Positions 33,369-43,052 are shown, numbered from the stretch's first letter. The stretch is 64,000 bases of DNA from Flavobacteriaceae bacterium (GCA_013214065.1 JABSPK010000014.1:1-64000), one strand, 5' to 3'. Notes: a model not told the origin generated them from the sequence alone. A program made the numbers and translations.

Positions 33369-35732
33369 ATGAAAAAATTGCTTCTCGCCCTACTGATCCT
33401 CCTGCTCCTTCTCGCAACCATTGGATTTATCTGGATAAAAAACGCCAACAACTTCAACCGCGACGGTTCGTTCGACATAGCGGTCAATGAACAGCCGATA
33501 GAGATTCTCCGTGATGAACACGGTATCGCCTATGTGATAGCGGACAACAAGGCTGATGCCATCAAGGGGCAGGCCTTTGTCACGGCACAAGACCGCCTCT
33601 TTCAAATGGAATTTTACCGGGCCTTGATCAAAGGGGAAGCCGCCCAACTGGTCGGTGCTTCCATGCTGGATTCCGATATAAAAATGCGGGTACTCGATCT
33701 CTATGGCAATGCGGAACGGAGTTTTCAATACTTGGATGAAGGGACCAAGGAAGTCTTGGGATGGTATTGTGAAGGGTTCAATGCCTATTTGGAGGTGGGA
33801 GCCGACGAATTTCCTTTGGAATTGGATTTGCTGAACATCGAGCCCAAACCCCTTCGACCGGTTGACATCGTCTCGGTCGCACACTTCATCGGCTTGTTCC
33901 ATAGTCAAAATATGGAGGATGAAATCCTCAGCCTGAACCTTTCCGCTTATATGGAAGATGCCGCTGAGTTGTTGCCGCTTTCCATCAATCTCGATCGCAG
34001 CAAACCCTTACCGACCGATACGACCGCCACCCTTTCGGGGAACCCGCTTTCAAAGCGGGAGCTGGTCGCAAACCCCCGCCCTACCCCCTTGATTCCCTAT
34101 CCCAGGCTAGGCTCGAACAATTGGGCGATTTCCGGAAGTAAATCCATATCTAAAAAGCCGATTTTGGCCAATGATCCCCATGTCGATGCCCGTGTCCTAC
34201 CTGGGACCTTCTATCCGATCGGATTGATCTGCCCGGACTTTAAGGCAGTGGGTATCGCGACTCCAGGCATTCCCGGGTTGTTAAGCGGCCGTAACGAATT
34301 CGTTTCCTTTGGGGTAACCAATGCCTATGGCGATAGCCAGGATCTTTTTTTGGAAACCCTTGATGGGGATTTTTATATGCAACATGGGGAAAAGGTCCCC
34401 CTTAAAAAACGAAAAGAAACGATTGCGGTCAAAGACGGTGCAGCGGTTTCCATAACGATACGATCTACCGAACGGGGTCCTATCATCTCTGATTTCCCCC
34501 TCTTCCATATCCTTACCGATAACGCGGTCAGCCTGCGCTGGTCGCTGGCAGAGACCAAAAGTAGCTCCATCGGTATGGATCGATTGCTCGAAACTACCGA
34601 CGTGGCCTCGTTCAGAAAGGCCCTCGCGGGCATGGACGCGATGTTTTTCAACTTCGTGATGGCTGATACCAAAGGCAATATCGCACACCAGGCGACTGGC
34701 CTTGTACCCATTCGGACCAAAGGCAACGGAACAGTGCCCCAAAAGGGCGATCAAGCGCCTACTTGGAAGGGGTTTATCCCAAAAGACAGTCTGCCCCACA
34801 TGATCAATCCGCAGCGGGGCTGGGTCGGCACCTCGAACCACGATACGCGCCCTGACGACTATCCGTATTACTACTCCAGTCATTTTTCGCCCTATTACCG
34901 GTATATGCGACAGAAGGAGTTCTTTGCTTCACACGAACAACTCGGATCCCAAGAACTATGGAACCTGATTTTCGACGTCAAGAACATGCAGGCGAAAAGT
35001 TTCGTTCCCTTGTTCGTTGCTGCCCTTCAGCAGGATGAACGTACCACAGCACTTGCCGATGTTCTCAGGGATTGGAACCAAGAAGATGCGATTGATGAAG
35101 TAGGGGCCGCGGTGTATACGGTGCTTTACAATGAATTGTTATACCGGGTCCTCGATGACGAATTACCGGATGAAATCGAAACTAGTTATTGGGAGAACGT
35201 GTATTATTGGAACCAGAGGTTGGACGAAATGATGCGCTCAGACCATCCGTTCATCGATAACAGGCAAACCCCGGAAAAGGAATCCCTAGATGACCTCATC
35301 ATCGCCTCTGGTTTGTTTACCACCGAGTTGTTGAAGGAACGGTTTGGTGAGGCTATTGAAGACTGGACCTGGGGCAACTTGCATACCGTCTATTTCTACA
35401 GCCCTATCAAGAAGGAAGGTTGGGGAAGCAAGCTTCTGGGTGCAGAGTTGCTTCCGAAGCAGGGATCGAACCAAACCCTGAATCGGGGCGGTTTCGTTAA
35501 AAACAAGGAACACCAGTATGACACAAGCTGGTTCAGTTCGTTTCGAATGGTGGCCGATATGGACGATCAAGAAAAGATCATGGGGGTCCTTTCAGGTGGA
35601 AGTGCCGCAAGGATCTTCCATCCGTACCACAAATCGCAACTGGAAAGTTGGAAGACCGGAGCCTGGATTCCGTATTGGTTTTCCGAGCGTCAGATCAGGG
35701 AACATGCCGAATTCAAACTTGTTTTGGAATAA
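33369..35732 (+). CDS. penicillin acylase family protein
   Basis: A 787-residue Ntn hydrolase precursor, normally self-cleaved into alpha and beta subunits in the periplasm. N-terminal hydrophobic anchor/signal (about 3-23). The alpha part has DEHGIAYVIADNKADAIKGQAFVTAQDRLFQMEFYRAL, typical of the family. The self-cleavage and catalytic serine is in GSNNWAISG (about Ser249), starting the beta chain. The expected Asn and residues for N-terminal activation follow (NWGTSNHDTRPDD-like region). Members hydrolyse amides such as penicillin G, N-acyl homoserine lactones or cyclic lipopeptides. The next gene starts on the stop (TAATG). Confidence 0.92.
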   Translation: MKKLLLALLILLLLLATIGFIWIKNANNFNRDGSFDIAVNEQPIEILRDEHGIAYVIADNKADAIKGQAFVTAQDRLFQMEFYRALIKGEAAQLVGASMLDSDIKMRVLDLYGNAERSFQYLDEGTKEVLGWYCEGFNAYLEVGADEFPLELDLLNIEPKPLRPVDIVSVAHFIGLFHSQNMEDEILSLNLSAYMEDAAELLPLSINLDRSKPLPTDTTATLSGNPLSKRELVANPRPTPLIPYPRLGSNNWAISGSKSISKKPILANDPHVDARVLPGTFYPIGLICPDFKAVGIATPGIPGLLSGRNEFVSFGVTNAYGDSQDLFLETLDGDFYMQHGEKVPLKKRKETIAVKDGAAVSITIRSTERGPIISDFPLFHILTDNAVSLRWSLAETKSSSIGMDRLLETTDVASFRKALAGMDAMFFNFVMADTKGNIAHQATGLVPIRTKGNGTVPQKGDQAPTWKGFIPKDSLPHMINPQRGWVGTSNHDTRPDDYPYYYSSHFSPYYRYMRQKEFFASHEQLGSQELWNLIFDVKNMQAKSFVPLFVAALQQDERTTALADVLRDWNQEDAIDEVGAAVYTVLYNELLYRVLDDELPDEIETSYWENVYYWNQRLDEMMRSDHPFIDNRQTPEKESLDDLIIASGLFTTELLKERFGEAIEDWTWGNLHTVYFYSPIKKEGWGSKLLGAELLPKQGSNQTLNRGGFVKNKEHQYDTSWFSSFRMVADMDDQEKIMGVLSGGSAARIFHPYHKSQLESWKTGAWIPYWFSERQIREHAEFKLVLE

Positions 35733-35977
35733 TGGCCACGCAGATTTGTCCAAAATGCAAACAAGATTCATTTACATGGCATCTGGATGATGAACTGACT
35801 GATCTCACCATTTGGGGTTGTCATTCGTGTTTTTATCAAGCCTTCGAAGACGAATCCAAAGAAGGGAAATGCAACTTGTGTGGGAAGGGTTTTGCCTTAC
35901 ATCTCAAAGATGAGGAGAAGTCCTATTGGTGGTGCCCGACCTGTGAATCGACTGAAGTCATGGATAGGAACGACTAA
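35732..35977 (+). CDS. small zinc-ribbon protein
   Basis: Eighty-one residues with four CxxC pairs: CPKC, CHSC, CNLC and CPTC, giving probably two zinc ribbons. Starts on ATG at 35732, sharing one base with the stop of the penicillin acylase gene, so the two are translationally coupled. Such small ribbons often handle nucleic acid or metal, but nothing specific can be said. Confidence 0.7.
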   Translation: MATQICPKCKQDSFTWHLDDELTDLTIWGCHSCFYQAFEDESKEGKCNLCGKGFALHLKDEEKSYWWCPTCESTEVMDRND

Positions 35978-35999
35978 ACTACATGGGAGGGTGGCCCTA

Positions 36000-36030
36000 T
36001 TGGGAACCTTAAAAGAATTCACTAACTTTA
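36000..36030 (+). promoter_or_regulatory. promoter-like element
   Basis: TTG (36000-36002), 20-nt spacer, TAACTTTA (36023-36030). One base from TAnnTTTG and 69 bp before the start of the next gene. Confidence 0.45.
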
Positions 36031-36098
36031 ATAAGGTCACCTACCGCTAGATCAACTTGTCAAAAGCAAGGGGTAATCGTTTGGTAATTGTTCGCGAT

Positions 36099-36764
36099 AT
36101 GAAAAGTTCCATGTTGATCATATTTCTAGTCTTTTCCTTTGGATTTACACGATGGGAGGATGTCATCACCGCTCAAACGCCGGACTACATAAAATTCAAT
36201 GGAAAGGAATATGCCTTGAACACGAATCCCTTGGAACCGTATTTTGAAAAGTACCCTGAAAAAAGGCCCCAATGGTATTCTACCGCTTTATATCGGGGTT
36301 ATATCGGACACTTCGAAATAATCGACAGCACCTTGTTATTGACTGATATTTCGCAACCAAGAAGAATAAAGGATAAGGACGGAACGATTCGATATAAGAA
36401 TATCTCGATCAAAAAACGGATATTCCCAGGTATAGACTCCTTAAAAATCGACTGGTACTCCGGAATCCTGATTTTGCCGCATGGAGAACGGATTAAATAC
36501 GTCCACCAAGGGTATGCATCCGAATATAGCCATTACGTGTTACTGGAAATCAAAAAGGGAAGGTTCCGAAAGCACAAAGCATACAAACACAAACAGTTTT
36601 TAAAATTTAAAGAACGACAGTACGAAGCATTCAAAAAAACCGAAGCTTACAAAATCGAATACCGGAAGTTACAAGAAAATTACCCGCCGGATTTTAAGAA
36701 ATCCATTGAAAAATTTTTAAAAGACTATGTCACGAATTATACGTCCGAATTTTTGGTTGATTAA
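36099..36764 (+). CDS. secreted protein of unknown function
   Basis: About 221 residues from the ATG at 36099. Signal peptide about 1-25. The start of the mature part, PDYIKFNGKEYALNTNPLEPYFEKYPEKRPQ, is shared by a family of uncharacterised proteins in Bacteroidota and Proteobacteria, with STALYRGYIGHFEI following. C-terminal half is a lysine-rich helical segment. No catalytic motif visible. Confidence 0.6.
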   Translation: MKSSMLIIFLVFSFGFTRWEDVITAQTPDYIKFNGKEYALNTNPLEPYFEKYPEKRPQWYSTALYRGYIGHFEIIDSTLLLTDISQPRRIKDKDGTIRYKNISIKKRIFPGIDSLKIDWYSGILILPHGERIKYVHQGYASEYSHYVLLEIKKGRFRKHKAYKHKQFLKFKERQYEAFKKTEAYKIEYRKLQENYPPDFKKSIEKFLKDYVTNYTSEFLVD

Positions 36765-36863
36765 AGATGCTTGTTAAAATCGGGGAGGCAGGCGGTTCGG
36801 ATTTTCCATAACTGCCTTAGTTAAAAACGTCTTGGGCACCCACGGAACAAAACATACAAAAGG

Positions 36864-37451
36864 ATGAAAACCAGCACACAAGTACTGCTCCTATACCTAG
36901 TGACTCTTTGTTGTGCTTTGACCTACGGACAACATGCCGATACGAACTGGTATAGCAGCCATGAAAAGAAAGGGGTGATGTTCCAAAACAGCTACCCGAA
37001 AGGCGGCCCATATACCGGCCCCACAACGGAACACTTCAAACACAGCTATTTGGTGTTTTACACCCGGGTCGTGAATACGAACGATCATCCGATCGATTTG
37101 GCCCTTCATTTTTCCGCCGAGGCGTTCCCAATCCCGGATTCCCCCACCACCTTCGTCAAAGTCCTATTGCCCCCAGACAGCATGACGCTTGCCAAGCGCG
37201 ATTCGATGAGCTATGGGCTAACCACCCTGGCCTCACTTGATGGGCCTTCGGAGTTCAAAAGAACGCTCAAGGCCAAGGAGGAGTGCTTGTTCTATACCGT
37301 TGCCCTGTTTTTTCAAACCCAAGAGGTTTTTTGGGAAGAAGCACGCGGGGGCAACCGGGCCGAATACCTTTTTGATGGGAAAAACGTCCTATTCAACATG
37401 CTGCCGCAAATCGAAGCCTTGGAATGCGGTACCGTTGGATTTAACCCCTAG
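36864..37451 (+). CDS. hypothetical secreted protein
   Basis: A 195-residue protein with a signal peptide (about 1-22, ALTYGQ). Two cysteines remain in the mature part (KEECLFYT and LECGTV), and beta-rich segments dominate (LALHFSAEAFPIP). No domain recognised. It precedes the AraC-type gene by about 50 bp and may be in its operon. Confidence 0.55.
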   Translation: MKTSTQVLLLYLVTLCCALTYGQHADTNWYSSHEKKGVMFQNSYPKGGPYTGPTTEHFKHSYLVFYTRVVNTNDHPIDLALHFSAEAFPIPDSPTTFVKVLLPPDSMTLAKRDSMSYGLTTLASLDGPSEFKRTLKAKEECLFYTVALFFQTQEVFWEEARGGNRAEYLFDGKNVLFNMLPQIEALECGTVGFNP

Positions 37452-37504
37452 CCTATCGTACCTTATACGCCATAATGGGGGAAGGCCCCCTTGCCAACGA
37501 TACC

Positions 37505-38623
37505 ATGGAACTCAGCTTGAATTTTACCCTTTGGAACCTATTGATCGGCATCTTTTTGATCGTCGGGTCCACCTTTGGGTTGCTGCTCTTCTTTACCAAA
37601 AGGAAGAATAAGGCGGCCAATAAATTCATGGCTTTTGTGGTCATGGCCATTTCCCTTTGGTTGGTGTGGGTGTTTTTATCGGATATCGGACTTTTGGAAT
37701 ACTACCCGAGAATCACCTGGTTTCCGATCACGACCTACTTGTTGTGTATCGGGCCGGCCTTGTATTTCTACGTGGTCAAACTCATTGACCCATCCTTCGG
37801 GTTCCAACCCAAACACTACCTGCATTTCAGTCCGATTCTATTGGAGCTTGCCTTTCATATCGTTCAGGTGCTAGAAAGTAATAGCACCGGCAAGCCCATT
37901 CATCAGACCCAAGCGTTTATCATGATCGGGCCCTTCTTTCAACTCTTGGCCATCCTATCCATTGCTGTTTATGTGCGGCTTTCCATATTAAAAATCAAGG
38001 ATTTTACCCAGCTACTGGCAGAGAACTACAGCAACAGCGATAAATACAAATTGGTATGGCTGAAGCGCTTGATCCTTTTTTTCGGACTCATGTGGATCTT
38101 GTGGTTGCCCTATACATTCGTCGATTTCTTCTTCTTTGATTATGAATTGGACTTTCGACAGTATTACCCCCTCTACCTCTTGATGGGTGTAGTGGCCCTT
38201 TTAATGGGCATCGAAGTGTTTCTGCGACCCGAATACGTGTTGCTGGAAATGAAACCCAATACCGAGAAAAAAGCCATCGATGGATTGGACCAAAAGGTCG
38301 ACTGGTTAAAAACGGAAATCGAACGGAATCTGTATTACCTCAATCCCGAATTGACCTTGAATTCTTTAGCCGAACAGCTTGAGCTGCACCCCAATTTGCT
38401 GTCGCGCATCATCAATGAAGGTAGCGGGAAGAACTTTTCGGACTTCATCAACGAATACCGGGTGGGGACCGTCATCGAAAAAATCAACAACAAGGCCTAC
38501 GACCACATCACCCTGGTCGGCATCGCCCATGAAAGCGGTTTCAATTCGAAAACCTCCTTTTACCGCACCTTCAAAAAGTTCACCGACAAAACCCCGTCGG
38601 AATATCTCAAACAAAAGGGATGA
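37505..38623 (+). CDS. AraC-family transcriptional regulator with N-terminal membrane domain
   Basis: About 372 residues from ATG 37505 (open to 37475). Seven or so hydrophobic helices (about 5-250) precede a C-terminal AraC-type double helix-turn-helix (about 285-372): LTLNSLAEQLELHPNLLSRIINEGSGKNFSDFINEYRV and HITLVGIAHESGFNSKTSFYRTFKKFTDKTPSEYLK. Such 7TM-AraC proteins of Bacteroidota sense an envelope signal and act on neighbouring genes. The downstream serine hydrolase ORF overlaps its stop (ATGA at 38620), so the two are likely coupled. Confidence 0.85.
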   Translation: MELSLNFTLWNLLIGIFLIVGSTFGLLLFFTKRKNKAANKFMAFVVMAISLWLVWVFLSDIGLLEYYPRITWFPITTYLLCIGPALYFYVVKLIDPSFGFQPKHYLHFSPILLELAFHIVQVLESNSTGKPIHQTQAFIMIGPFFQLLAILSIAVYVRLSILKIKDFTQLLAENYSNSDKYKLVWLKRLILFFGLMWILWLPYTFVDFFFFDYELDFRQYYPLYLLMGVVALLMGIEVFLRPEYVLLEMKPNTEKKAIDGLDQKVDWLKTEIERNLYYLNPELTLNSLAEQLELHPNLLSRIINEGSGKNFSDFINEYRVGTVIEKINNKAYDHITLVGIAHESGFNSKTSFYRTFKKFTDKTPSEYLKQKG

Positions 38624-38727
38624 CGGCCAAAAAAGGTTCCAAAAATGAAATATGGAACTCCCTTTTTGCAACGATGCCATGCCGATACGGCCACATCCCC
38701 TATCATTGTACCAACAAAGCCAAGCGC

Positions 38728-40242
38728 ATGGACAATCCACTGAATACCCATCGTACGAAGACCGCCATACAAGGCTTCCTGACAAAGCTAAGTGTCATGG
38801 TGCTAGTTTTCGGCATGGCCTCATGCACGGAAACCGAAAAGCCTACCGATACAACAGCATCGACCTTCACCCAAGAACTTTCCGCCCTCCAAGACTACTT
38901 TCAAATTCCTGGGCTTGCCATTTCCATCGAGAAGGATGGGGCGCTGATCTATGAACGCTATATGGGTGTGGCGGATCGGGAAACCGGGACACCCGTAAAT
39001 GAGAACACCTTGTTTCCCATAGCCTCCATCACCAAGGTCTTTTCAGGCGTGCTGGTGATGAAACTGGCGGCACAAAACAAATTATCCCTTGATGACCCCA
39101 TCAATACCTACCTGCCCGAGTCCGGGCTCCACGATTCCATATTGGTAAAGCATGTGCTCTCGCACACCTCGCAGGGGCGAATCGGCGAGGAATTCTATTA
39201 TAGTTCCCGCTTCGGCGCGCTCACTAAAGTCATCGAACTGGCGGCCGGTACATCCTTTTCGGAAGTGATGGAGCAAGAGATATTGACCCCGTTGCAGTTA
39301 CAACAAACCTTTTTGTTGCAAGATTCCACCCAAATCGAAAACTTGGCCAAACCTTATGTCTTGGACAATGGCATTGAAAACGGTTTTGTGGACTATGGCT
39401 ATTCCGCTTCCGCCGGCATCGTTTCCAACCTGAAAGACCTGGCCCTATTCAATCGGGCCTTAGACAACGACCAAATTATCGATAAGGCTTCGAAAGCGCG
39501 CATGTTCACCTCCTATCGCCCTGAATTGCCTTATGGCTATGGTATTTTCAACCAGCAGTTCGAAAATTTGGACATCGTGTGGGCCTATGGGCAATACGAT
39601 TGCTACTCCAGCCTCTTATTGAAAATTCCCGCGAAGGGCCTCACCCTGACCCTATTGGCGAACAACAGCTTGATGAGCGATCCCGCCCGATTGATCAATG
39701 GGGAGGTGACTTCTTCCCTATTCGCCATGAGCTTCCTAAAGAACTATGTGTTTGAACTCACCGAAACCCCTTTGTTCGAAAAAAGGGATGCGTTTTCAGA
39801 ACCGCTTGCGAACAGCAAGCTGTATCGGCAGAAAATAATGGCAGAAGCACTCGCGGCTTCCTATATGGCACGATACGATCCTGAGCAGATGATAACCAGT
39901 GCGGCCTTGATCGAACACCTCTTATCGACCTACCCCGAGTATTTGGAGTACGCCGATTTGAACCTGCTGCATACGCTGGCCTTCTTAAAGGATGTTGCCT
40001 TTTATATGGACTTGGGGGAGTTCAATGATTTCGATATTCCCTTGGAAAACATCGGAAACAAGCTTTTGGAAACCACACCTTACAATCCGTATGTGCACAC
40101 CTATCTCGGGAATTTCTACGCGAGAAAAGGGGAAAACAACAAGGCCAGGTACCATTTTGAGCATATCGTGAACGCCCCGAATTTTTCTTCGAATTGGTAT
40201 ACTAAAGAAGCCCAACAATGGCTCAACACGAACAAGGAATAG
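38728..40242 (+). CDS. serine hydrolase lipoprotein (class C beta-lactamase fold) with TPR tail
   Basis: From the ATG at 38728, 504 residues; lipobox FGMASC at about 34. Beta-lactamase-type domain has SITK (IASITKVFSGVL) and YSS (FYYSSRFGAL), third motif region less clear. A C-terminal helical tail (about 410-504) carries TPR-like repeats (YLGNFYARKGENNKARYHFEHI). The ORF is open to 38620, overlapping the AraC stop by ATGA; a longer protein starting there is possible but would lack a normal signal peptide. Regulator-hydrolase coupling suggests signal-dependent expression. Confidence 0.85.
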   Translation: MDNPLNTHRTKTAIQGFLTKLSVMVLVFGMASCTETEKPTDTTASTFTQELSALQDYFQIPGLAISIEKDGALIYERYMGVADRETGTPVNENTLFPIASITKVFSGVLVMKLAAQNKLSLDDPINTYLPESGLHDSILVKHVLSHTSQGRIGEEFYYSSRFGALTKVIELAAGTSFSEVMEQEILTPLQLQQTFLLQDSTQIENLAKPYVLDNGIENGFVDYGYSASAGIVSNLKDLALFNRALDNDQIIDKASKARMFTSYRPELPYGYGIFNQQFENLDIVWAYGQYDCYSSLLLKIPAKGLTLTLLANNSLMSDPARLINGEVTSSLFAMSFLKNYVFELTETPLFEKRDAFSEPLANSKLYRQKIMAEALAASYMARYDPEQMITSAALIEHLLSTYPEYLEYADLNLLHTLAFLKDVAFYMDLGEFNDFDIPLENIGNKLLETTPYNPYVHTYLGNFYARKGENNKARYHFEHIVNAPNFSSNWYTKEAQQWLNTNKE

Positions 40243-40245
40243 CAC

Positions 40246-41010
40246 ATGAAATCAAGCCACTTCACAAGGCTGGTTGTTTTGCTGGTGTGCATCACCGCTG
40301 TATCACAAACTACCGCTCCCCGAATCGAGATCGTACCGCCGACGGTAGCCCAAGAAGCCGCATCGGTTTGGCGTACGATCAACGATTATACCTTTCTGGA
40401 ACAACAAGGCTATACCATCCATTTGCCTGAAGCCCCTTTGATCGATTCCTTGATCCTCAAATCGAAAAAGGGGACTTTCGGAAATGGGGATTACGCCGCC
40501 GTTTACTCGCTCTTGGAAAGCCGGTTTTTCAAAGCTGCCGATTACGAACAAGCCCAAGGAAAAGTTGCGGAACAATTGGATCTCCTGCATGGGTTTTTGA
40601 CTCAAATCGCCCTTGAAAAAAGGGGATGGGACTGGGATTTCAACCTATTCAAACACTACCAAGTGGTGTTTACCTTGTACGGCACCGGAGGAAGTTACGA
40701 CCCCGAAAACGGAACGATCACACTGTTGACGAACCAAGCCGGGGATTTTGTGAAATACCCAAACCCGGCCTACACCATCATCCATGAGATCACCCATATG
40801 GGCATGGAGCATTCCGTCGTACAGGCCCACCAGCTTTCACACGGACTCAAGGAACGTTTGGTAGACACTTTCGTTTTGTTGCTATTTCAGGAAAAATTAC
40901 CGGAATACCGCGTCCAACAAATGGGCGACCCTGCCTTGGATGCTTCGCTACAAACCAAAAAGGATCTGGCATCCTTGGATGCCATTCGAAGCGACTTTGT
41001 AAAAGAATAA
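40246..41010 (+). CDS. secreted zincin-type metalloprotease of unknown family
   Basis: A 254-residue protein with signal peptide about 1-20. The zinc-binding motif HEITH stands in TIIHEITHMGMEH (His180, Glu181, His184), and the acidic third ligand may be Glu in LKERLVDTF about 25 residues later. Otherwise the protein has no family I recognise. It starts 3 bp after the serine hydrolase stop, so it belongs to the same operon as the AraC regulator and hydrolase. Confidence 0.7.
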   Translation: MKSSHFTRLVVLLVCITAVSQTTAPRIEIVPPTVAQEAASVWRTINDYTFLEQQGYTIHLPEAPLIDSLILKSKKGTFGNGDYAAVYSLLESRFFKAADYEQAQGKVAEQLDLLHGFLTQIALEKRGWDWDFNLFKHYQVVFTLYGTGGSYDPENGTITLLTNQAGDFVKYPNPAYTIIHEITHMGMEHSVVQAHQLSHGLKERLVDTFVLLLFQEKLPEYRVQQMGDPALDASLQTKKDLASLDAIRSDFVKE

Positions 41011-41040
41011 CGCTTGGCCACTTGACAGCTTAGGTACACA

Positions 41041-41106
41041 CTGGACACCTTTCGACCTGCCTCCATGCGAACAAAGGAAGGGTTCGGATGCGTCCAGCTT
41101 TTTTTT
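41041..41106 (+). terminator. likely branched rho-independent terminator
   Basis: CTGGAC (41041-41046) pairs with GTCCAG (41092-41097); inside, CATGCGAAC (41064-41072) pairs with GTTCGGATG (41082-41090), allowing one mismatch, and eight T residues follow. It closes the AraC/hydrolase/zincin operon. Confidence 0.65.
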
Positions 41107-41186
41107 GTGGACCTACTTCGCCCTTCTTTTCTTGAAAAGCAACAAGCCCTTCGCGAGATTTACACCCTCAATCAAAAAAAGAAACC

Positions 41187-42233
41187 ATGAGAGCACTTTG
41201 TTCAATAATCGCGGGCTGTTTTTTCTGGTGTACAACGACTACCCAAGGTCAGGAAAGCCCCCTCACCACCAAAGACAGTATTAGTACCCTCTACAATGCC
41301 TTATTCGAGGAGTTGCAGGAGAATTATTTGAATACCAAAGCCAAAGACTGGCCTGCCATGCGATCGTATACCCTAAAGGAAGCCTTACAAAATGAAAGCT
41401 TGGAGGCCTCCTTAAAACAAGCCACCAAACTGTTCGACAGCATTGAAGGAAACCATTTGATCTTGTTCTCTGAGAAAAACTGGTACGGCAGCACTTTGGG
41501 AAAACCGCTCAGTCAAGAGCAATTTAATAAAAGCACCTTGATCGCCTATGAAAGCAACAAACCCTTTGAGGCCAAGGTCATCCAAAAAAATTATGGTTAT
41601 GTGTACATCCCCGGCATGTTGCTCAAAGATGCCACTAGGGAAGAACTGGACGCAGCGGCGCAAAACATCTACGACGCGATTTTGGAAATCGACAACGCCA
41701 ATGACATCAAAGGCTGGATCATCGATGTGCGCCTGAATGTCGGCGGCAACTCCAATGTGATGTTGACCGGACTCTACCATTTGTTAGGCAACGGACGCAC
41801 CCATTTGGTACTCGATATCGACAAACATGTCAAGACCCTGTCCGGCCTGCATGAGGGGGTCTTGTATAAAAACCACAAAGAGAACAATGCGGTAACGATC
41901 GCTGCCCCACCCAAACCCCATATTACGGTAGCCTTGCTATCCGGGGTGTTGACCAACAGTGCCGGTGAATTCGTGATTTTGGGCTTTCGGGGGCGAAAGA
42001 ACACCATTGTGATCGGCGAAGAAAGTTATGGCAACACCACGGCCAATGATATGTATGACCTTCCCTTTGGGATCAAAGCGGCCATTACCGAAAGTTATGG
42101 AACCGATCGTTCGGCATGATATACGGCAACGATCGTACCGGATATCGAGGTCATCAAACAGACCAACTTTGAAAATTTCGACCAGGACCAAAACATCATC
42201 GAAGCCATTACATTCATCGACTCTAAACAATAA
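41187..42233 (+). pseudogene. S41 family peptidase, in-frame nonsense codon near the 3' end
   Basis: Secreted C-terminal-processing-type protease (signal peptide about 1-21). Family motifs: GWIIDVRLNVGGNSNVML and the nucleophile region LLSGVLTNSAGEFV, with the general base likely in the KNTIVIGEESYGNT segment. The open frame stops at the TGA at 42117-42119, 310 residues in, but the same frame continues as YTATIVPDIEVIKQTN... to a TAA at 42231-42233, restoring the C-terminus (about 37 residues) expected for S41 enzymes. A single CGA-to-TGA or similar change accounts for it. The truncated protein keeps the catalytic residues and might still be active. Confidence 0.8.
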
Positions 42234-42436
42234 ACGAAACCTTACCCAGCATTCGAAGCCAATCTACGCATCATAAGAATCGACAAGAAATCTAAAAACA
42301 TAGGATAGGGTGAGTTAACGCAATTCACTACCTTTTAGGTTGGAAATAGGCTCCGGCTAGTCAGGATACGGATGAAAGTACCGATTATCCACTACCCTAG
42401 CGGAAACCTTTCCAGCACATTTAAATTTCTTGAAGA

Positions 42437-42784
42437 TTGAAAACCTTTTTGATCATTGCCGCCTTATTGACTGTGCTCGTGCTCTATTTTTTTATCAGCA
42501 ACCGTTTGCAGGCAAAGAAGGAGCACAAACGCGGCTGGCGCACAAAAAGCCGGGGACGGGATGCGATTTTCTATGTAGAAAAATTTAAAGGGGGTTGGAA
42601 AAGCATCGAAATCGATGGGGAAATGCTGGTTGGTAAAATCAACAAAGTGCTGTACTTCAAAACGGAAGAGGAATGGAAAGGGTATCCGGATTGGGCACAA
42701 CACCGCAGCGAAATCATAACACGGATCAAGCAGGACTGGCCTCCAACAAGAACGGACTACGAAAACGATACCACTCATGGCTGA
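42437..42784 (+). CDS. small membrane-anchored protein of unknown function
   Basis: A 115-residue protein with an N-terminal transmembrane helix (about 3-22) and a basic cytoplasmic tail. Starts on TTG (42437); no ATG is available. The C-terminal part (KSIEIDGEMLVGKINKVLYFKTEEEWKGYPDWAQ) has no family I recognise. It overlaps the next gene by 8 bp. Confidence 0.5.
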   Translation: MKTFLIIAALLTVLVLYFFISNRLQAKKEHKRGWRTKSRGRDAIFYVEKFKGGWKSIEIDGEMLVGKINKVLYFKTEEEWKGYPDWAQHRSEIITRIKQDWPPTRTDYENDTTHG

Positions 42785-43052
42785 CGGAAGTTTATCCCAA
42801 TTCAAGGCGACCTTGGCCCGAAAACAAGCACGAAAAGAGAAAGCCAAAGGTAAATTCAAACGGAATAGGCTGGATTATACCAGCAAAGACACTGAAGGGG
42901 AATTCGACTTTCCGAAACTGACAGCTACTGAATTGGAAGAAGTGAAAAACAAAATCCGCTCCAAAGCAAAAGTCCAAAAGCGCAAAGAACGGGTCGTTCT
43001 TGGGTTACTACTCATAGGCCTCGTTTGGCTGTTATACTACATCAATCGATGA
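42777..43052 (+). CDS. small tail-anchored protein of unknown function
   Basis: Ninety-one residues: a highly basic N-terminal half (ARKQARKEKAKGKFKRNR), a helical acidic centre and one transmembrane helix at the C-terminus (about 73-89, VLGLLLIGLVWLLYYI). Overlaps the preceding gene by 8 bp, so the two are coupled and probably interact at the membrane. Confidence 0.55.
   Translation: MADGSLSQFKATLARKQARKEKAKGKFKRNRLDYTSKDTEGEFDFPKLTATELEEVKNKIRSKAKVQKRKERVVLGLLLIGLVWLLYYINR

Noticed and set aside
34281-34883. 200-residue open frame on the minus strand
   Set aside because: Antisense to penicillin acylase, no motif and Arg/Gly/Val-rich shadow composition.
42117-42119. TGA read as selenocysteine in the S41 protease
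   Set aside because: No catalytic role at this position and no selenocysteine insertion element seen; nonsense mutation is simpler.
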